Positions 43,726 to 46,484 of a stretch of 46,484 nucleotides of DNA are shown one piece after another. Under the pieces are notes generated by a model. The model had not been told where the DNA came from. It ran no database searches and worked only from the letters and a program-made list of their open reading frames with translations. Both the position numbers and the translations under genes were made by a program. The stretch is from Pseudomonas sp. LS-2 (GTDB lineage Bacteria; Pseudomonadota; Gammaproteobacteria; Pseudomonadales; Pseudomonadaceae), in the NCBI RefSeq assembly GCF_003605735.1, contig NZ_QXTJ01000022.1, positions 3,352 through 49,835 on the forward strand, written 5' to 3'. Position 1 is the stretch's first letter; every line of letters begins with the position of its first letter.

Positions 43726-44456
43726 GCGCCTTGCAGGTGAGCGAGTTGAGTTTCGCCTATGGCGCGCAAGAGGCATTGCGTCAGGTTTCATTCGCCCTCG
43801 CCCCTGGCCGGTTCGCGGCGCTGCTGGGACCCAATGGTGCGGGGAAATCGACGCTGATTGCGCTGTTGACCCGGCTTTACGACCTGCAAAAAGGCGAGAT
43901 CCGCATGGGCGAGCATTCTTTGCGCCAGGCGCCGCGGCCGGCGTTGCGGCAGATGGGCGTGGTCTTTCAGCAGAGCACGCTGGACCTGGATTTGAGCGTG
44001 GAACAGAACCTGCGTTATCACGCCGCGCTGCATGGGTTGCAAAGGCGGGAAGTCAGCGAGCGGGTGGAACGGGAGCTGGCCCGCCAAGGGCTCATCGAGC
44101 GACGCCGCGAGCGGGTCCGTGAACTCAATGGCGGCCATCGGCGTCGGGTGGAAATCGCACGAGCGCTGTTGCACCAGCCGCGTCTGCTGTTGCTGGACGA
44201 GGCCAGCGTCGGGCTCGATCCGGCCAGTCGCCTGGCGCTCAATCAACACGTGCGCAGCCTGTGTCGCGAGCAAGGCATCAGTGTGCTGTGGACCACTCAC
44301 CTGCTCGATGAAGTCCACAACGATGATGACCTGCTGATTCTGCATCAGGGCCGGCTGGTCGCCAGCGGTCAGGCGTGCGACGTCAGTGCCGAACATGGCG
44401 GCGAATTGGATACGGCCTTCACCCGCTTGACCGCTTCATCCGGAGCCCGCCAATGA
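43722..44456 (+). CDS. ABC transporter ATPase, PQQ-associated
   Basis: The 244-aa ATPase has Walker A GPNGAGKST at 36-44, Q-loop 'VVFQQSTLD', Walker B LLLLDE at 155-160, and an H-loop in 'WTTHLLDE'. The usual LSGGQ signature is LNGGH at 135-139, a substitution I recall as typical of this subfamily rather than a defect. It belongs to the ABC-2 (drug/export) type. ATGA overlaps join it to both neighbours, so it is translated as a unit with the permease. Confidence 0.92.
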   Translation: MSALQVSELSFAYGAQEALRQVSFALAPGRFAALLGPNGAGKSTLIALLTRLYDLQKGEIRMGEHSLRQAPRPALRQMGVVFQQSTLDLDLSVEQNLRYHAALHGLQRREVSERVERELARQGLIERRRERVRELNGGHRRRVEIARALLHQPRLLLLDEASVGLDPASRLALNQHVRSLCREQGISVLWTTHLLDEVHNDDDLLILHQGRLVASGQACDVSAEHGGELDTAFTRLTASSGARQ

Positions 44457-45244
44457 GCGCTTACTGGCAGTGTTTCAGCGGCATCGTCCTGCGCGAGTGG
44501 CTGCGTTTCGTCCTGCAGCGCACGCGGTTTCTCAGTGCTCTGGTGCGTCCGCTGTTGTGGCTGCTGGTGTTCGCCGCCGGGTTTCGCGCGGCGCTGGGCA
44601 TCGCCATCATCGAGCCTTATGACACCTACATTCCCTACGAGGTGTACATCATTCCGGGATTGGCCTGCATGATCCTGCTGTTCAATGGCATGCAGGGTTC
44701 GTTGTCGATGGTGTACGACCGCGAGATGGGCAGCATGCGCGTGCTGCTTACCAGTCCCCTGCCCCGCACTTTTCTGCTGGTGAGCAAGCTGTTGGCGACC
44801 TCGCTGATTTCCCTGTTGCAGGTCTACGCGTTTCTTGCGGTGGCTTGGATTTACGGCGTGCGACCGCCCGCGTTTGGCCTGTTCGCCGCGTTGCCCGCCT
44901 TGCTGCTGGTGGCGTTGATGCTCAGCGCCCTGGGCTTGCTGCTGTCTAACGCCATTCGCCAGCTGGAGAACTTTGCCGGGGTGATGAATTTCGTGATCTT
45001 CCCGCTGTTCTTCCTGTCGTCGGCGCTGTACCCGCTGTGGAAAATGCGCGAGGCCAGCCAATGGTTGTACGGGTTGTGCGCGGTCAACCCGTTCAGTCAT
45101 GCAGTGGAGCTGGTGCGTTACGCGCTGTATGAACGGCTCAATCCGCTGGCGCTGGCGGTGTGTCTGGTCTTGACGCTGTTGTTCGCCTGGCTCGCGGTGC
45201 TGACGTTCAACCCGCAGCATGCGGCGGTGCGCAAGGCAGGTTAA
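44453..45244 (+). CDS. ABC-2 type permease, PQQ-associated
   Basis: The 263-aa inner-membrane protein has about six helices. It shows 'VRPLLWLLVFAAGFRAAL', 'YIIPGLACMILLFNGMQGSL', 'GSMRVLLTSPLPRTFLLVSKL' and 'NFVIFPLFFLSSALYPLW', all ABC-2 permease hallmarks. ABC-2 systems mostly export, although a periplasmic binding protein is encoded in the same operon. It overlaps the ATPase stop by 4 bp and is last in the operon. Confidence 0.92.
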   Translation: MSAYWQCFSGIVLREWLRFVLQRTRFLSALVRPLLWLLVFAAGFRAALGIAIIEPYDTYIPYEVYIIPGLACMILLFNGMQGSLSMVYDREMGSMRVLLTSPLPRTFLLVSKLLATSLISLLQVYAFLAVAWIYGVRPPAFGLFAALPALLLVALMLSALGLLLSNAIRQLENFAGVMNFVIFPLFFLSSALYPLWKMREASQWLYGLCAVNPFSHAVELVRYALYERLNPLALAVCLVLTLLFAWLAVLTFNPQHAAVRKAG

Positions 45245-45295
45245 GCACCGCGATGTGCCTGGATGTAGTGATGCCGGTGCGGGAACCGGCTTGCT

Positions 45296-45348
45296 GGCGA
45301 AAGCGTCATGTCTGTGCAGGCTGACATGACCGACACCCCGCTTTCGCC
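45296..45348. repeat. REP-like hairpin between the ABC operon and the response regulator gene
   Basis: GGCGAAAGCG (45296-45305) pairs with CGCTTTCGCC (45339-45348), and an inner TCATGTC/GACATGA pair extends the hairpin. The flank 'GGGAACCGGCTTGCTGGCGA' is the usual Pseudomonas REP head. It lies 51 bp after the permease stop and may end that transcript. The rest of 45245-45572 has no gene. Confidence 0.8.
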
Positions 45349-45388
45349 AAAAGATGCGTCTTTGAGGTGTGATCCGCGCGTCGGAAAT

Positions 45389-45404
45389 TACGACTTTGGT
45401 ACGG
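45389..45404. promoter_or_regulatory. Candidate regulator site upstream of the response regulator gene
   Basis: TACGACTTTGGTACGG is the second copy of the 16-bp motif seen at 41429-41444. It lies 168 bp before the response regulator start, and it may be part of an autoregulatory promoter. Confidence 0.45.
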
Positions 45405-45572
45405 GTTTTCCTCTCTATGGTCGCATTCCCAAAGCAGCGGGACTGGCTTGTAATGCAAGGCATAGAACAAGGAATGCTCACCCTGCGGCGTGCGTTGTCA
45501 TTCGCCGGGTAGAACCTGCTCAACCCGAACCCTTGCGCTGAACGGCATCAACAATAAGAACGGTGAAAAACC

Positions 45573-46238
45573 ATGTACAAGATCCTGATCGCCGACGATC
45601 ACCCGCTGTTTCGCGAAGCGATTCACAACGTCATCAGCGACGGCTTCCCCGGCAGCGAAGTGATGGAAACCGAAGACCTCGACAGCGCCCTGGCCCTGAC
45701 GCGCAACCATGACGATCTGGACCTGATTCTGCTGGACCTGAACATGCCGGGGATGCACGGTCTCAACGGCCTGATGAACCTGCGCAACGAAGCGCCGACC
45801 ATTCCCGTGGTGATCGTGTCCGCCGAGCAGGACAAACAGGTGGTGTTGCAGGCGATCACCTATGGCGCGGTGGGGTTCATCACCAAATCCTCGCCGCGAA
45901 AGCAGATGACCGAGGCCATCGAGCAGATTCTCAATGGCAACGTGTACTTGCCCTCGGACATCATCCGTAGCCATAAGAGTACGACCCGGCGCAGTGGCTA
46001 CGACGCGCCGCACTTTGCGCCGGAGCTGCTGCAGGCGCTGACTCGCAAGCAATTGCTGGTGCTGGAACGCATGACCAAAGGCGACTCCAACAAACAGATC
46101 GCCTACAGCCTGGCGATCGCCGAAACCACGGTGAAGGCCCACGTGTCGGCCATTCTGCGCAAGCTCAACGTGCACAACCGGGTGCAGGCGATCCTGAGTG
46201 CCGGGGATATCGATTTTGCGGCGTATTTGCGCAGGTAG
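45573..46238 (+). CDS. LuxR-type response regulator, AgmR/ExaE-like
   Basis: The 221-aa regulator has a receiver domain with acidic pocket 'IADDH' (Asp8, Asp9) and phospho-acceptor Asp55 in '[13 protein letters not shown]', followed by a LuxR helix-turn-helix '[43 protein letters not shown]' at about 155-197. This pattern, next to the PQQ-associated ABC genes, fits AgmR/ExaE/ErbR regulators of alcohol-oxidation genes. No sensor kinase gene is in the window; it may be encoded elsewhere. Confidence 0.9.
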   Translation: MYKILIADDHPLFREAIHNVISDGFPGSEVMETEDLDSALALTRNHDDLDLILLDLNMPGMHGLNGLMNLRNEAPTIPVVIVSAEQDKQVVLQAITYGAVGFITKSSPRKQMTEAIEQILNGNVYLPSDIIRSHKSTTRRSGYDAPHFAPELLQALTRKQLLVLERMTKGDSNKQIAYSLAIAETTVKAHVSAILRKLNVHNRVQAILSAGDIDFAAYLRR

Positions 46239-46257
46239 CGGCTTCCATTATCTGCCC

Positions 46258-46272
46258 GGCCGGACTGCTACA
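46258..46272. repeat. Fragment of a REP element
   Basis: GGCCGGACTGCTACA shares its last 14 bases, apart from the first G, with the right arm of the element at 29941-30008. The matching left arm is not present nearby, so it is a remnant or a single REP. Confidence 0.5.
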
Positions 46273-46325
46273 GATATCTGGGAAGCCAAGACAATCATTC
46301 TCCAGCCAGAATCAAAAACAGCCCG

Positions 46326-46484
46326 TCACCCCTGCTGCGCCAGCGTCTCGAATGCTTCTTCGATGTAACTCACTTTGGTCGGGCGCACCAATCGCGCGAC
46401 TTCCTGGCCGTCGCGCATGAACACCAGCGTCGGCCACAACTTCACGCCAAACGAACGTCCCAGCCGCCTGCCACTGCCGTCTTC
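46326..46484 (-). CDS. Thioredoxin-fold protein, C-terminal part
   Basis: From the window edge the minus strand reads 'FGVKLWPTLVFMRDGQEVARLVRP' and ends 'EAFETLAQQG' at a TGA, giving 52 codons. The cis-proline in 'WPTLVFMRDGQ' and the following strand-helix are the thioredoxin C-terminal half. The CxxC active site, if any, lies beyond the right edge, so oxidoreductase function is not confirmed. Confidence 0.8.
   Translation of the reverse strand, partial: EDGSGRRLGRSFGVKLWPTLVFMRDGQEVARLVRPTKVSYIEEAFETLAQQG

Noticed and set aside
43722..44456. Defective ABC signature (LNGGH) as a sign of a broken gene
   Set aside because: The frame is intact and coupled to its neighbours, all other motifs are present, and this variant fits the PQQ-associated subfamily.

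Overview
The window looks like chromosomal DNA of a fluorescent-type Pseudomonas. It is GC-rich with matching codon use, and it carries a PtxS/kgu 2-ketogluconate operon with the known PtxS palindrome, a DUF1652 gene, Pseudomonas-style REP hairpins between genes, and the accessory ABC/regulator genes that accompany PQQ-dependent alcohol oxidation. No rRNA, tRNA, CRISPR array, transposase or phage gene was seen.

Region 1 (1-10274, minus strand) is one end of a type VI secretion cluster, read leftward as tssB, tssC, tssK, tssL, a protein with an IcmF-like body and an OmpA-like end, hcp, clpV (tssH) and vgrG, which runs off the left edge. The genes overlap or sit within about 30 bp, except for a 152-bp gap after hcp that holds a perfect stem-loop. 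TssA, E, F, G, J and a full TssM are not in the window and should lie to the left. Region 2 (10650-14580) holds single genes: a small Cys-rich conserved protein, a GH3 hydrolase with an altered NagZ-type active-site loop, a membrane-anchored histidine phosphatase and an MFS permease.

Region 3 (14840-20207) is a complete 2-ketogluconate module: ptxS and its operator, then a second identical operator in front of kguE-kguK-kguT-kguD. It is followed by two tandem copies of a roughly 300-bp palindromic repeat. Region 4 (21010-33096) contains a chemoreceptor, a DUF1652 protein, a UvrD-type helicase with an unusual N-terminal glycine-every-fourth-residue repeat, a pirin, a GNAT acetyltransferase, a decapitated LysR remnant, an MFS permease, REP elements, a LysR-aldo/keto reductase pair, and an exported protein made of two CMD-like repeats.

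Region 5 (33136-41286) is catabolic and regulatory: an MFS permease-amidase operon diverging from a LacI regulator with two palindromic operators between them, two AraC regulators, a polyol-permease-like MFS gene and cobF (precorrin-6A synthase). Region 6 (41429-46238) is the accessory part of a PQQ-alcohol-oxidation locus: periplasmic binding protein, secreted beta-propeller, ABC ATPase, ABC-2 permease and an AgmR/ExaE-type response regulator. A shared 16-bp motif lies upstream of both the first gene and the regulator. A thioredoxin-fold gene is cut by the right edge.
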